From Treponema sp. (GTDB lineage: Bacteria > Spirochaetota > Spirochaetia > Treponematales > Breznakiellaceae), in contig JAIRNJ010000125.1 of the NCBI GenBank assembly GCA_031258115.1, positions 1 through 39,976 on the forward strand: a DNA stretch of 39,976 bases, in the 5' to 3' direction. The notes below the pieces were generated by a model. That model ran no database searches. It saw only the letters and a list, made by a program, of their open reading frames with translations, and had not been told where the DNA came from. Shown here piece after piece: positions 9,573 to 20,600 of the stretch (its first letter is position 1; each line of letters opens with the position of its first letter). The translations under genes and the position numbers were made by a program.

Positions 9573-9596
9573 TTTGGGATCAGATTTGGGATCAGA
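9573..9596. repeat. Perfect tandem duplication, 2 x 12 bp (TTTGGGATCAGA)
   Basis: Read directly at 9573-9584 and 9585-9596. Confidence 0.9.
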
Positions 9597-9615
9597 TATT
9601 GAAGCGAAAAGTTTT

Positions 9616-9634
9616 GGGCTTACCCTTTAAGCCC
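9616..9634 (-). terminator. Candidate terminator of the gnd operon (weak U-tract)
   Basis: GGGCTT-N7-AAGCCC at the stop codon of 9627..10757; followed on minus strand by AAAACTTTT. Confidence 0.4.
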
Positions 9635-10757
9635 GTTTAGTTTCTGATGTCTTCCTCTCAAGGGCCCGGTACAGGGCGGTAAAGAAATCCCGGTTGTCGC
9701 TTTGAATGTAGTCAACAGGACAGCCCATGCGGTTAAAGGTCTTCATAAACCTGAGGTAATATGCGGGGTTGTCCATGGGGGGCTCCCCCTTTGACCAATC
9801 CCATGATGACTCCTGAATATCCGCCACATGAATGGCACAGTCCCGAATAGTGCCCGCCCCGCCCGCGGCATTCCTGGCCATGGAAAGGGCTTTTTCAAAA
9901 ATCATGGGCGACATTACCGCCGAGCCCACCGAAAGATAGACCCCGCCCTGAAGTTTTTCCACGCCGGCAACGTATTCCAGAAAATCCCGCTCGGCACAGC
10001 GGCCCAGAGCCGCCCCCCGGTTTGCCCGGTGGGTGTAAATAATATCGTGACCGAACATGGGATGGCAGGTGAAGGGTCTTCCCGCTTCACCGGCCGCGGC
10101 AAGAACACTGTAGGACTTCCAGGGATGCTTTATGGAAAGAAACCCCGGAGGAATATTGAGCGTTTCGATAAGCTCGTATAAATCCAGGGCCGCCGATGCC
10201 CGGGCCGCCCCATCGGCGGCGGCGCTATTTTCCGCATTTAGAAAATTTCCGGCGGCATCGAGAAGTTCTCTCCTTTCGGGGATGAGAAGGCCGTCTTTCA
10301 GGATCATGGAGCCTACAGATGCGCCGTAACCGAGGCCCTCCCAGGCGCCGGTCGCCAGGGCCAGATTGATGTAAAGACCGGTCTCTTCCCAGGTGCCGAA
10401 GCGGCCGGCGGCGATGTTTTCCCGCACGTCTTCGCTGCTCTTCCCCTGGAAGGCGAATTCCCAGTCGTGAATCACCACTGCACCGTTGGCCGCCAGGTGG
10501 GTAAACCAGCCTTTTTTCAGCATGGCGCCCAGAAGCCGTCCCAGACCGTTTTTGACGGCATGGGCCCCCGATGCGCAGATAACCGATGCGTCTTTTTTAC
10601 GGGCGGCGATTATTTCACCGGCGATTTTTTCCGCCTTTTCCGCCAGGGCCGGGGGAACAGCACCCCTTTCCGCCTCTTCCGCGGCGGCCTCAATTTCAAC
10701 TTTGCTGTACCGTTGTTTTATGGGGCTGCTGGTAATCCGGGAACGATCAAATTTCAT
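9627..10757 (-). CDS. Conserved protein of uncertain function (possible nucleotide-binding/DHS-like fold)
   Basis: Motifs ICASGAHAVKNGLGRLL, LAANGAVVIHDWEFAFQGKSSEDV; 2-bp gap to upstream kinase/HAD gene. Confidence 0.8.
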   Translation of the reverse strand: MKFDRSRITSSPIKQRYSKVEIEAAAEEAERGAVPPALAEKAEKIAGEIIAARKKDASVICASGAHAVKNGLGRLLGAMLKKGWFTHLAANGAVVIHDWEFAFQGKSSEDVRENIAAGRFGTWEETGLYINLALATGAWEGLGYGASVGSMILKDGLLIPERRELLDAAGNFLNAENSAAADGAARASAALDLYELIETLNIPPGFLSIKHPWKSYSVLAAAGEAGRPFTCHPMFGHDIIYTHRANRGAALGRCAERDFLEYVAGVEKLQGGVYLSVGSAVMSPMIFEKALSMARNAAGGAGTIRDCAIHVADIQESSWDWSKGEPPMDNPAYYLRFMKTFNRMGCPVDYIQSDNRDFFTALYRALERKTSETKRA

Positions 10758-10759
10758 TT

Positions 10760-12730
10760 TTACTCCCAGCCGCAGAGACGGGCAAGTTCACCGGCCCAGG
10801 AGAAATCGGGGATGAGCACATCCGCGCCGCCGAGGATCAGCCGTTCACGTTTGGCCGTATTGCGGCCGTAGCGGCGCTTTTCGTCGCTCAGTACGCCCAC
10901 GGCAAAGAGGCCCTCTTTTTTCGCCTCCCGCATTTCCACGGGGCCATCGCCGAAAACCACAACCTGAGCCCTGCCGGCAGGAAACTTCGTTTCCCGTTCG
11001 ATTGAATTTTTAAGTTCGGCGGCCCTGATTTCGGTAATGATGTTCCGTATGACGATCTTTTTCGGATCGTTTTTGATGTCCCCCACGGCGCCCCGTATAC
11101 CGCCGTTAAAAAGCCCGGCGTAACCGAGAAGCTCAGCTTCCCGGCGGACGTCTTCCTCGTCGGTACCACTGGCGAGGTAGAGCCTTGTTCCGGCCGCGGC
11201 GAGTTTTTTGAGAAAGTCCACGGCTCCCTTGATGGTGAAGTCTTCTGTTGAAAGCCTGCCCGATTCAAGGCCGGCAAGGCGTTTTTCCATGGAGGCAAGG
11301 AGGGCTTGATTGTAAACAGCCTTGTATTCTTCGGGAGAGAGAATATCTTCTTTTTTTACCTGCCCGAATGAGAGAACCATGTCCCGCAGCCGGTACATCT
11401 GGGCCAGGGTCTGAACGCCGGTGGTTGTTTCGATGAGGGCGGAAACGGCGTCCCGTATGCGGGACAGTTCTTCCGCTTTTGGGACATCGCTTTTCTTTGA
11501 AGAACCGGGACGGCTTATCCTGCCCAGGACGGCGTCAATCATTACGGTGTACATCACTTCTTCCCAGCCCTGGCGCAAGACCGAAATAGTGCCGTCATGA
11601 TCGAAAATCGCCGCTTCAGGATAAGAGCGGCGCCCTTCGGCGGGCATGGATTCAGTGGCAATAATTTCAATTTCCGTATCGCCGGAAAAATGTTCAAGGC
11701 TTTCATCCCGGGCAAGACGGGAATTGTAATTGAAGTCCCCTTCTTCCGCCAGGGCTATGACCTCTTCCGCAGTAGGATGGCCGGTTTCAAAAAGTTTCCC
11801 CAGGGAAACTCCGGCCGAAAAAGTTCCTATGAGGGCCGCATCCCCAAGAGGGAGTCCCGCTCCCAGGGCGGTAACAAGCCCGGCCAGGAATGCGTCCCCC
11901 GCGCCAACTATGTCGATTTCCCTTGTAAAATGAAGGCTGTTGAATTGGGAACAACCCGATTCATCCTGGGCAAGGGCGCCGTCTTTGTCCAGGGTAATCA
12001 CCACCGGAAGGCCCCAGTGTTCATAGAGGCGTGTTGCCGCAAAATACGGATCCGCAGCGTCTTTGGCCGCTACACCCTGGGCCTCCAGAATTGCGGCGGC
12101 TTCACTGCGGTTGAGTTTGTGTATAGTGAAATTGTAGCGGCTGTTGAGTTTTCTGCAGTCTGAAAACCAGAGAACCTTATCCCGGTTTTTTTCGATGAGG
12201 GCGGCGAGTTTTTCCTGAAAATACGGTGAATGCAGTCCCGAAGGAACCTGCTCGTTTACAACCACGCAGTCGTATTCACCCAGCCTGGACTTCAGCAGTT
12301 CCAAAAGAATGTCCACCGTTGTATTTTTGGGACGGTTGTTATTCCCCATGTCATAACGGGGAAGCTCCTCCCGGCCCAGGTATATCTTGTGGAACACATG
12401 GGTCTGCCAGTCTTCATCCTGGGTAAGAATGCCCGAAACGCCAATGCCCTTCCCGGCAAGGAGATCCAGAACTATTCCGCCCCAGCAGTCGTTTCCTGCG
12501 ACACCGTAAAGGTCAACTTTCCGGGCGCCCAGACTTGCGCAGTTGGCCGCAGTATTACAGGCGGCGCCGAGATCCTGCTTCGACTGAAAAACAGAATAGG
12601 ACTGGAGCCCGGTTTCCGCAGAAATTTCGGCGCCCCCGGTTCCGGTAAGGTAGTAAAGATCCAGGCAAACATCCCCAATAACGGCGATGGAAGGAGGGTT
12701 TTTATACGGGAAAAAGCCGTGTATATCCAT
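10760..12730 (-). CDS. Bifunctional fusion: N-terminal PfkB/RfaE-like carbohydrate kinase plus C-terminal HAD-superfamily hydrolase
   Basis: N-term AVIGDVCLDLYY and DIVGAGDAFLAGLVTALG (PfkB); C-term AAIFDHDGTISVL (HAD motif I) and VVFGDGPVEMREAKKEG (motif IV-like). Confidence 0.88.
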   Translation of the reverse strand: MDIHGFFPYKNPPSIAVIGDVCLDLYYLTGTGGAEISAETGLQSYSVFQSKQDLGAACNTAANCASLGARKVDLYGVAGNDCWGGIVLDLLAGKGIGVSGILTQDEDWQTHVFHKIYLGREELPRYDMGNNNRPKNTTVDILLELLKSRLGEYDCVVVNEQVPSGLHSPYFQEKLAALIEKNRDKVLWFSDCRKLNSRYNFTIHKLNRSEAAAILEAQGVAAKDAADPYFAATRLYEHWGLPVVITLDKDGALAQDESGCSQFNSLHFTREIDIVGAGDAFLAGLVTALGAGLPLGDAALIGTFSAGVSLGKLFETGHPTAEEVIALAEEGDFNYNSRLARDESLEHFSGDTEIEIIATESMPAEGRRSYPEAAIFDHDGTISVLRQGWEEVMYTVMIDAVLGRISRPGSSKKSDVPKAEELSRIRDAVSALIETTTGVQTLAQMYRLRDMVLSFGQVKKEDILSPEEYKAVYNQALLASMEKRLAGLESGRLSTEDFTIKGAVDFLKKLAAAGTRLYLASGTDEEDVRREAELLGYAGLFNGGIRGAVGDIKNDPKKIVIRNIITEIRAAELKNSIERETKFPAGRAQVVVFGDGPVEMREAKKEGLFAVGVLSDEKRRYGRNTAKRERLILGGADVLIPDFSWAGELARLCGWE

Positions 12731-12749
12731 GGTTTAATGGCCAATAGTG

Positions 12750-14216
12750 CTACACAGTATACGTTGTTGCGCTGGTGGAACCGCCGTGTCCGGTCCAGTT
12801 GGTATGGAAGAACAGGCCCCGGTTTTTGTCTACCCGTTCATAGGTGTGGGCGCCGAAATAATCCCTCTGGGCCTGCAGAAGGTTTGCCGGAAGCCGTTCA
12901 CTGCGGTAGCCGTCAAAGTAGGCAAGGGCGCTGCTCAGGGCCGGAACAGGTATACCGTTCCCAATCGCCGCGGCGCAGACCCTCCGCCACGAATCCTGCG
13001 CTTCTTCTATTAGCCCGGTAAAGAAGGGATCGAGAAGCAGGTTTTCAAGTTCCCTGTTGCGCTCAAAGGATTCCTTTATTTTTCCCAGAAAACTTGAACG
13101 GATGATACAGCCGCCTCTCCACATGAGGGCGATGCCGCCGTAATTTAAGTTCCATTTGTATTCCCTGGCCGCTTCCCGCATCAAAAGATAACCCTGGGCA
13201 TAGGACACGATCTTGGAAGCGTAAAGGGCCTTCTCAAGGTCTTTGATAAAACCTTCTTTGTCCTCAGGCGGGATAATTTTTGGCCCCGCAAAGATTTTGC
13301 TTGCCCGGACTCTTTCGTTTTTGGCGGCGGAGAGGCAGCGGCCAAAAACCGCTTCCGCTATGAGTGTAAGTGGAACACCGAATTCCAGGGCCGCAATACC
13401 TGTCCACTTGCCTGTCCCTTTCTGCCCTGCGGTATCAAGGATCTTTTCCGCCAGAGGCTGACCATCTTCATCGTTATAGGCCAGAATGTCCCTGGTTATT
13501 TCGATGAGGTAGCTGTTAAGCGCTCCCTGATTCCAGGCGGAAAAAACATCGTGCATCCGGGGATAGGAGAGACCCAAAAGCTGACGCATGATGTCGTAGG
13601 TTTCGCAGATAAGCTGCATGTCTCCGTATTCAATGCCGTTATGAACCATTTTTACAAAGTGACCCGCACCGTTTTCCCCTACCCAGTCGCAGCAGGGAAC
13701 AGGCGTTCCCCCCGGCACTTCTTCAATTTTTGCGCTTATGGCCTGCAGAACCGGTTTTACCAGGGGCCAGGCGGCAGGCGAACCGCCGGGCATAATGGAA
13801 GGGCCGGTAAGGGCGCCTTCTTCACCGCCGGAAACTCCGGTACCGATGTAGAGGAGCCCTTTGGATTCTATATAAGAGGTTCGGCGTATGGTATCCTGAT
13901 AGTTTGAATTCCCGCCGTCAATGATGATGTCTCCCGGTTCAAAAACCTGCAAAAGCTGTTCGATGGTATCATCTACCGCCTGCCCGGCCTTTACCATGAT
14001 CATGACCTTTCTGGGTCTTTCCAGGGTCCGGGCCAGCTCTGTCATACTATGGCAGGGAAAGATTTTCTTTTTCGCCGCCCGGCCTTTTACAAAATCATCC
14101 ACCCTGGAAACAGTCCGGTTAAACACCGCTACGGAAAAGCCCTTGTTTTCCATGTTGAGCACGAGATTTTCTCCCATCACCGCAAGCCCGATCAGTCCAA
14201 TGTCCGCCTTTGCCAT
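12750..14216 (-). CDS. gnd: 6-phosphogluconate dehydrogenase (decarboxylating)
   Basis: DIGLIGLAVMGENLVLNMENKGF, IIDGGNSNYQDTIRR, GTGVSGGEEGALTGPSIMPGG, KMVHNGIEYGDMQLI, C-term FHTNWTGHGG. Confidence 0.97.
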   Translation of the reverse strand: MAKADIGLIGLAVMGENLVLNMENKGFSVAVFNRTVSRVDDFVKGRAAKKKIFPCHSMTELARTLERPRKVMIMVKAGQAVDDTIEQLLQVFEPGDIIIDGGNSNYQDTIRRTSYIESKGLLYIGTGVSGGEEGALTGPSIMPGGSPAAWPLVKPVLQAISAKIEEVPGGTPVPCCDWVGENGAGHFVKMVHNGIEYGDMQLICETYDIMRQLLGLSYPRMHDVFSAWNQGALNSYLIEITRDILAYNDEDGQPLAEKILDTAGQKGTGKWTGIAALEFGVPLTLIAEAVFGRCLSAAKNERVRASKIFAGPKIIPPEDKEGFIKDLEKALYASKIVSYAQGYLLMREAAREYKWNLNYGGIALMWRGGCIIRSSFLGKIKESFERNRELENLLLDPFFTGLIEEAQDSWRRVCAAAIGNGIPVPALSSALAYFDGYRSERLPANLLQAQRDYFGAHTYERVDKNRGLFFHTNWTGHGGSTSATTYTV

Positions 14217-14255
14217 AGTCGCCTCTTGTAGTAGTATATGGGAAGGAGGATCGTT

Positions 14256-14837
14256 ATGTCAAAGCCTGAGCAAGTCCAGCGCTGTTCCTGGTGCGGAGAG
14301 GACGAAGTATACCTTAAATACCACGACAGGGAATGGGGTATGCCCTGTCATTCAAGCAAAAAACTTTTCGAGTCCCTGATCCTCGACGGCGCCCAGGCCG
14401 GGCTTTCCTGGATCACGATCCTCAAACGCCGGGAAGCTTACCGTGCGGCCTTTGATAACTTCGATGCCGAAAAGATCGCCCGTTACGGGAAAAAGGATAT
14501 TGAGCGGCTCATGGCGGACAGCGGTATTATCCGCAACCGGAGAAAGATTGAAAGCGCCATCGGCAATGCACAGGCGTATCTTAAATTGACGGAAACCGAA
14601 GCTTCCTTTTCCAAATGGCTCTGGAATTTTGTAGACGGCAAGCCCGTATTAAACCACTGGAAGGATCCTTCGGAAATACCCGCTTCCACGGAACTTTCGG
14701 AAAAAATAAGCAAAGACCTGAAAAAACACGGGTTTTCTTTTGTGGGCCCCACGATAATCTATGCCTGGCTTCAGGCCGAAGGGCTGATAAACGATCATCT
14801 TGTTTTCTGTTTCCGCTGGAAGGAATGTCAGAAGTAA
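14256..14837 (+). CDS. tag: DNA-3-methyladenine glycosylase I
   Basis: RCSWCGEDEVYLKYHDREWGMPCHSSKKLFESLILDGAQAGLSWITILKRRE is diagnostic of Tag; GGAAGGAGG RBS upstream of ATG 14256. Confidence 0.95.
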   Translation: MSKPEQVQRCSWCGEDEVYLKYHDREWGMPCHSSKKLFESLILDGAQAGLSWITILKRREAYRAAFDNFDAEKIARYGKKDIERLMADSGIIRNRRKIESAIGNAQAYLKLTETEASFSKWLWNFVDGKPVLNHWKDPSEIPASTELSEKISKDLKKHGFSFVGPTIIYAWLQAEGLINDHLVFCFRWKECQK

Positions 14838-14838
14838 A

Positions 14839-17676
14839 ATGAAATTCCCCCGTCCCATTTCGGAATATATATTCGAAGCCCTGCCTGACCGGGACTGCAA
14901 TTTTGTTTTTCCCTCAGCGGTACCGGCCCGGTTTTGGCTCGAAAAGGCGGCGCTGGAAAGTATGAAGCCCCTGGCGGAGGAGCGGTTTCTGGCATGGGAC
15001 GAGTTTAAGGCGCAAACCCTGGCCCTGCACTTCCACGACAGGGAAGCCGCAGGGAAAGCCGCCAGGACGGTGTTTGCGGGCAGCCTCCTCCGGGAGAATG
15101 CAGGCGCGGCCGGGGAGGGAAACGCATGCCTTCGGGATTTTATCAATTACCGGTATGCAAATTTCTGGGAACCTTTTGTCTCTCCTTTGGCGGCCCTGCT
15201 TCCTGGTCTTGAAGGACTCAACACACGCGTGAACAGCAGTCCCCGCAAACAGGAACTTCTGGAGGATCCCTGGTTTGCCGATCTTCTCTGGATCAGGCAG
15301 CGTTATGAAGTGTTTCTGGGAACCTACGGTCTCTACGAGCCTTCCTGGAACAGGACGGATTTTACTTTTGCGGACAAAAACTGGATACTCTTTTTCCCGG
15401 AACTGGCGGATGACTGGGAGGAATACCGGGAAGAATTGACGGCAGCCGCAGGAACGAAAGGTAAATTTTCTCTCAGAATCATTACGCTAAAAGACATCAC
15501 CCCGCCAAAAATTCCTTCCGGGGAAAAAGTACAGGCCGCGGCGCGTATTCTGAATGGGGCCGCAGTACAGGATGGAAACTATATCCGCTTTGAATCGGCA
15601 GCGGAGGAACAGCGCTGGCTGGCCCTTATCATCCGGCAGCTTATGGAAGAGGGGGGCCTTGAGTCCGAAGACATCATTATCAGCTATCCGGGGGCGGACG
15701 ATACGGAACGTTTGATTCTGGATCTGGCCCGCCGGGATATACCGGCCCTGCTTCGCGGGGGGAAAAGCCTTTCGGGGTACGGAGGAGGGCGGATCTTTTC
15801 AAGCCTTGCAGACTGCGTTTCAAACCGCTGGTCGTATCAGTCCATGAAGAATCTGCTTCTCGATCAGGCCTATCCCTGGAAAGACAGGGAAAGCATCAAC
15901 GCTTTGCTGGATTTTGGGCTCCGTTACCGCTGCATGGCTTCTACAGGGGAAGAAAAATTTGATGTGTGGGAAAATACATTTTTCAGGATGAAGGGTTACC
16001 GGGGTAGTTTTGCCATTTCCATTGACGAGATCAATGCTTTTTATACACGGCTGAAAAAGGATATCCGGAATCTGGTAAACGCAGCCTCGTTTGAAGGACT
16101 CAAGGAACAGTGGCACATCTTTGAAAACCGCTACTTTGACAGGGATAGTATCAATGAGGATACCGACAATATTCTTGCCCGGGCCATGAAGGCCCTGGAT
16201 GAACTGATCCTGGCCGCAGGACGTTTTCGGGACATGGAAAACCTTGAGGAAAAAGGTCTTGTGTACAGCATTTTTAAATCCTATCTGGGGGATATGAAGT
16301 ACGTATTTCAGGGTGGAAAACAGGCCGTATCGATCTACGATTACAAGGTAGGAGCGGGTATTGCGCCCCTCGTTCACTTTGTTATCAACATGGGGCAGAA
16401 CAGCGCTTCTGTTACCGGGACTGAAGCGGGGGGAGATTCAATCCGGGAAGACAGGAAACAGCTTTTGAGTCTCAGGGAACGGGATCTTTCCGCGGCCTTT
16501 GTCCGCGCCTATGCTTTTTCCGGCGGCTTTACGGTGTTCAGCGCCGCAAAAAAAACCTGGGCAGGCCCCGCTGTACCCCTCAACGCCCTGGAGGGGGAAC
16601 TTTCCCTGAAAGCCCTGGAGATTCTAAGCTTCCCCCCCGAACCGTCCAATACCCTCTTCCGCGTCGAGGCGGAGGAGGGCCTGAAAATTCTGGGAAGCGG
16701 CGGAAGGGATCTTCGCTCCGCTCCCCTGGCAGAACCTCTGCTGCGGGAAAGACTCAGGGAGACGCTCGGCAGTTCCAAACGGAAAACCGGGAAAAATGCC
16801 GGGGATCTTGAACTCTCTCCCACGGATCTTAACGAGTACCTTTCATGTCCCTTCCGCTGGCTTCTGGAACGGGGACTCGGTGTTTCGGAAAAGCAGACCG
16901 GAATCGAGACCATTGACCAGCGGGATCTGGGTATGCTTTACCACAGGATTTTGGAGACCTTTTTTTTAAGAATTGAAAACGATTCAAAAAAATTTGACAA
17001 AAAAAAGCTTGAAACCTACAGGAAATGGCTCAATGAAGAGGTAGACACTGCCCTGAATAATGCCCGGCAGCGGGAGGGGGCATTTCAGGAATCGGTGTAT
17101 GACATGCTCCGCGACAGAATCAATGCCGCCCTTGAAGATTATCTTGAGGCCGATGCGGCGATTCTCGACGGCGCGGCGATTCTCAAACCTGAGTATCCGC
17201 TCCGCAGGGAATATCCGGATCTCGGCCTCGCCATGACCGGGAAAGCGGATCTTGTACTGAAAAGAACGGAAAAAGACTATATTCTTACGGATTTTAAAAC
17301 CGGCCTCATGCCTGACAAGAAAGAACTTCTCGCGGACGAAGAGACGGCGCCGGCCAATGTCCAGCTTCCCGCATACATCAACATGCTGGAACACGGGAGC
17401 AGCGCTAAAGTGAATGTGGCCCGCTTCTATTCGCTGGATAACCGGGAATACCGGGATGTTATCAATGATGATGTCCCCCCAAATCCCTTACATACTCTGC
17501 CCATGAACCGGAAAGACTATCAGTGTGAAATAGACTGGGTAGACAGGATCCTTGCCGCTCTTGTTTCCGCCATGAATGAAGGAGACTACCGGATACCTGA
17601 AATGGAGGACAGGGACTGCGGAGGCTGCAGTGTTTCTGCTCTCTGCCGCAGCGTTTATACAGGGTTTGATACATGA
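14839..17676 (+). CDS. addB: AddB/RexB-like subunit, PD-(D/E)XK nuclease with predicted Fe-S cluster
   Basis: LNEYLSCPFRWLLERGLGV, nuclease core KADLVLKRTEKDYILTDFKTG, C-terminal RDCGGCSVSALCRS cysteines; followed by UvrD/AddA with ATGA overlap. Confidence 0.82.
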   Translation: MKFPRPISEYIFEALPDRDCNFVFPSAVPARFWLEKAALESMKPLAEERFLAWDEFKAQTLALHFHDREAAGKAARTVFAGSLLRENAGAAGEGNACLRDFINYRYANFWEPFVSPLAALLPGLEGLNTRVNSSPRKQELLEDPWFADLLWIRQRYEVFLGTYGLYEPSWNRTDFTFADKNWILFFPELADDWEEYREELTAAAGTKGKFSLRIITLKDITPPKIPSGEKVQAAARILNGAAVQDGNYIRFESAAEEQRWLALIIRQLMEEGGLESEDIIISYPGADDTERLILDLARRDIPALLRGGKSLSGYGGGRIFSSLADCVSNRWSYQSMKNLLLDQAYPWKDRESINALLDFGLRYRCMASTGEEKFDVWENTFFRMKGYRGSFAISIDEINAFYTRLKKDIRNLVNAASFEGLKEQWHIFENRYFDRDSINEDTDNILARAMKALDELILAAGRFRDMENLEEKGLVYSIFKSYLGDMKYVFQGGKQAVSIYDYKVGAGIAPLVHFVINMGQNSASVTGTEAGGDSIREDRKQLLSLRERDLSAAFVRAYAFSGGFTVFSAAKKTWAGPAVPLNALEGELSLKALEILSFPPEPSNTLFRVEAEEGLKILGSGGRDLRSAPLAEPLLRERLRETLGSSKRKTGKNAGDLELSPTDLNEYLSCPFRWLLERGLGVSEKQTGIETIDQRDLGMLYHRILETFFLRIENDSKKFDKKKLETYRKWLNEEVDTALNNARQREGAFQESVYDMLRDRINAALEDYLEADAAILDGAAILKPEYPLRREYPDLGLAMTGKADLVLKRTEKDYILTDFKTGLMPDKKELLADEETAPANVQLPAYINMLEHGSSAKVNVARFYSLDNREYRDVINDDVPPNPLHTLPMNRKDYQCEIDWVDRILAALVSAMNEGDYRIPEMEDRDCGGCSVSALCRSVYTGFDT

Positions 17677-20600
17677 AAAAACTTAACCCCGAACAGATTG
17701 CCGCCAGGGATGCGGAACAAAATGTCGTAGTATCTGCCGGCGCCGGTTCGGGGAAAACCATGGTTCTGGCGGAACGCTATGTCCGGCTTGTAACCGAAGG
17801 CGGGCTGAATGTGGAGGAGGTGTTGACTCTCACCTTTACCCGGAAGGCCCAGGCGGAGATGTATGCCAGGATCTACCGGAACCTTGCTTCTTCAACGCAC
17901 CCCAGGGCCGCGGAACAGCTTGCCCGTTTCAACCGTGCACGGATCTCCACCCTCGATTCCTTCTGCGCCGCAATTACCAGGGGAGGAGCGTCCCGGTACG
18001 GAATCTCCGGCAATTTCATCATGGATGAAGGCGCGGACGCGTGCAGGGACTGTGCGGTGGAGATCCTCATGCGGTATAAAAAAGAGCCTGCCATCCGCAG
18101 GCTTGTAGCCGCACGAAGCTTCGACCTGATTGTAGATGATCTCTTCTCGGACTTCGGCATGAGGGAAGTGAGTTTTGTCTCCACAGAAACCTATGTTTCT
18201 CTGGCGGAAAAACAGCTTGCCTTTCTGGATGCCGAAAAAGAACGGGTTATCGAAAGTATCAACCGGGATCTTGAAAGCATACTGGTTCTTGACATTTCGG
18301 CCTCCGGCTCCAAAACCGCCGCAACATTGATGGAAGAGGCCGGGAAACACCATCCCCTGAAAAATGTGCGGAAACCTGTTTCCGCGGAAAGCGGGAAAGA
18401 TCAACTGAAAACCCTCATTGAAGAGGCCGCTCTGTTCTGTTCAGGCGGTTTTCCCATGCCCCGTTCCAATGCAAAAGATCCGGCTCTGCAGAAATTGAGG
18501 CCGTTGGTTGAATCGATCAGGGAAGCCGCGGCGGCCCTGGGGAATATAGCCGGTACACTGCTTTACCGTGAAGACATCCCCGTTCTGGGAAGGATCTTTG
18601 ACGAGTATGCGGCATTATTGCTGGATACCAAACGCCGGCTTGCCCTTTTGAGTTTTAGGGACACGGCGGAACTGGCGCTTGATATACTCAAACATGACAT
18701 GGCGCTGCGGGATCACTACAAGAGGCAGATCAAGGCGGTTATGATCGATGAGTTTCAGGACAATAACCGGCTTCAAAAAGAACTCCTGTACCTCGTATCG
18801 GAGGAGCCCGAAAACCATGCTCTGAACCGTATCCCTCTTCCGCACGAACTTTCCGCAAAAAAGCTTTTCTTTGTAGGTGACGAGAAACAGTCGATCTACC
18901 GTTACCGGGGCGCGGATGTTTCGGTTTTCCGGGGCCTCAGCGAGGAACTCGGCGGTTTTCTCGAACTAAATACCAACTACCGTTCCACACCCGAATTGAT
19001 CGAATTCTATAATTCACTTTTCCCCGGTGTATTCGGAAGGCCGGAGTATGCATTTGAGGCCGAATTCCGTGGAATCAATACAGACAAAAGGGAAGCGGAA
19101 AACCGGCCGGATGGCACGGGTGGCGGAAACGTTTCGCCTGTGGAGCTGTTTCTCCGGAAGGGAGAAACCGGGGCCGAAGGAGAAAGTCTTGTTCCTGTTC
19201 CCTGGCGCTGGGCAGAGGCCCTGGCCGCGGCTGAACGGGTGTACCGGCTGGTAAAGGACGGAGAGGCCGCCTGGGGGGATATTGCCCTCCTCTTCCGCAG
19301 TACAACCCATCAGGCCGATTATGAGCGTGTCTTCCGGCAGGCGGGGATTCCCTTTACCGCATCCGATCCCAGAGGCGTCTATGCCGAAGGGCCGGCAAAC
19401 GATTTCTATGCCCTGCTCAGGCTCTGTCTTTTCCCCCAGGACAGCAATGCATACGGCGCGGTACTCCGTTCTCCCTTATGCGCCATAGGAGACGAAACTT
19501 TTTTGCGGATCATGCTGGAGCGGGAGGCCCTGCCCGAACCCTTCCCCGCGGAGGCTCCGGCTTCCTGGTTTCAGGATGAAGAGGACAGGGCACGGTATGT
19601 GCGGGGCAGGGAAATTTATGAGAGAGTACGGCAAAAGGCTGACCGGGAAGGAATAGGCCTCATCCTGGCCTGGCTCTGGTACGAAACCGGATACCAGGCT
19701 TCTCTGGCCGCGGACAGCGGGAAACAGCCCGGCCTGGATCATTTCGAGTACCTCTACAGCCTCGCTCTCGATGCGGACAGCCGCGGCTTAAGCCTTGCCG
19801 CCTTTCTCGATGAGCTTGCCCCCCTCATGGGAAGTACCGAAAAGATGGAAAGCGAAGCTATAGCCGGGGGAAAAAATGCGGTCAGCTTTATGACGGTTCA
19901 TAAAAGCAAGGGCCTCGAATTCCCGGTAGTTATCCTGCCCTTCTCGGAAAGCCCCGGCATGGGGGAACGGAACAGCAAACCCTGGTACCGTCATCCCGAA
20001 TACGGCCCCGCGGTGAATTTCAAGTCCGATACGGCCCGGCGGAAGGAAAGCGCGATAAACTACTTCTGGAACATCATCAACGAAGAGAATAAAAAGAAAG
20101 AAGCCGCAGAACTCAAACGCCTCTTTTATGTGGCCGCCACCAGGGCCATGAAAAAGCTTATCATATTCGGCGTAGAACATCCCCGTTCATCACAGAGCTT
20201 CATGGGGCTGCTGGAAGCCGGTTTTGCCGCGAAGCCGGATATTCCCCACTGCAAACGCAAGTCTTACAATCTGCCTTTCCTGAAAACGTACCCCAGGGCC
20301 CTGTCTCTTCTCCGTTCAAACGTAAAGGCCATCGGAAAAGGAATGGAAGCCGGCAGCTTAAAAGCTCCAACAGGCGCCTTCACGCCGAAGGAGCCTTCCG
20401 TCATCCGCACCAGCCCCAGCGCCCTGCAGGAAGCCGCGGCGGGAGGGGAAAGCCATCCGGAGCAGCTCCGCGGTTCAGAACTTCCCGATTTCCGCTGTGA
20501 ATCCCTGCTCAAGGGGGATCTCCATCTCCTTTTCGGAACCCTCTGCCACCGGGCCATTGAGATCCTTTTTGATCCTGAATTTCCCCCTGAGGCAAAACGG

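Noticed and set aside
12230-13021. 263-aa plus-strand ORF
   Set aside because: Antisense to both the kinase/HAD gene and gnd, spanning their junction; no recognisable domain.
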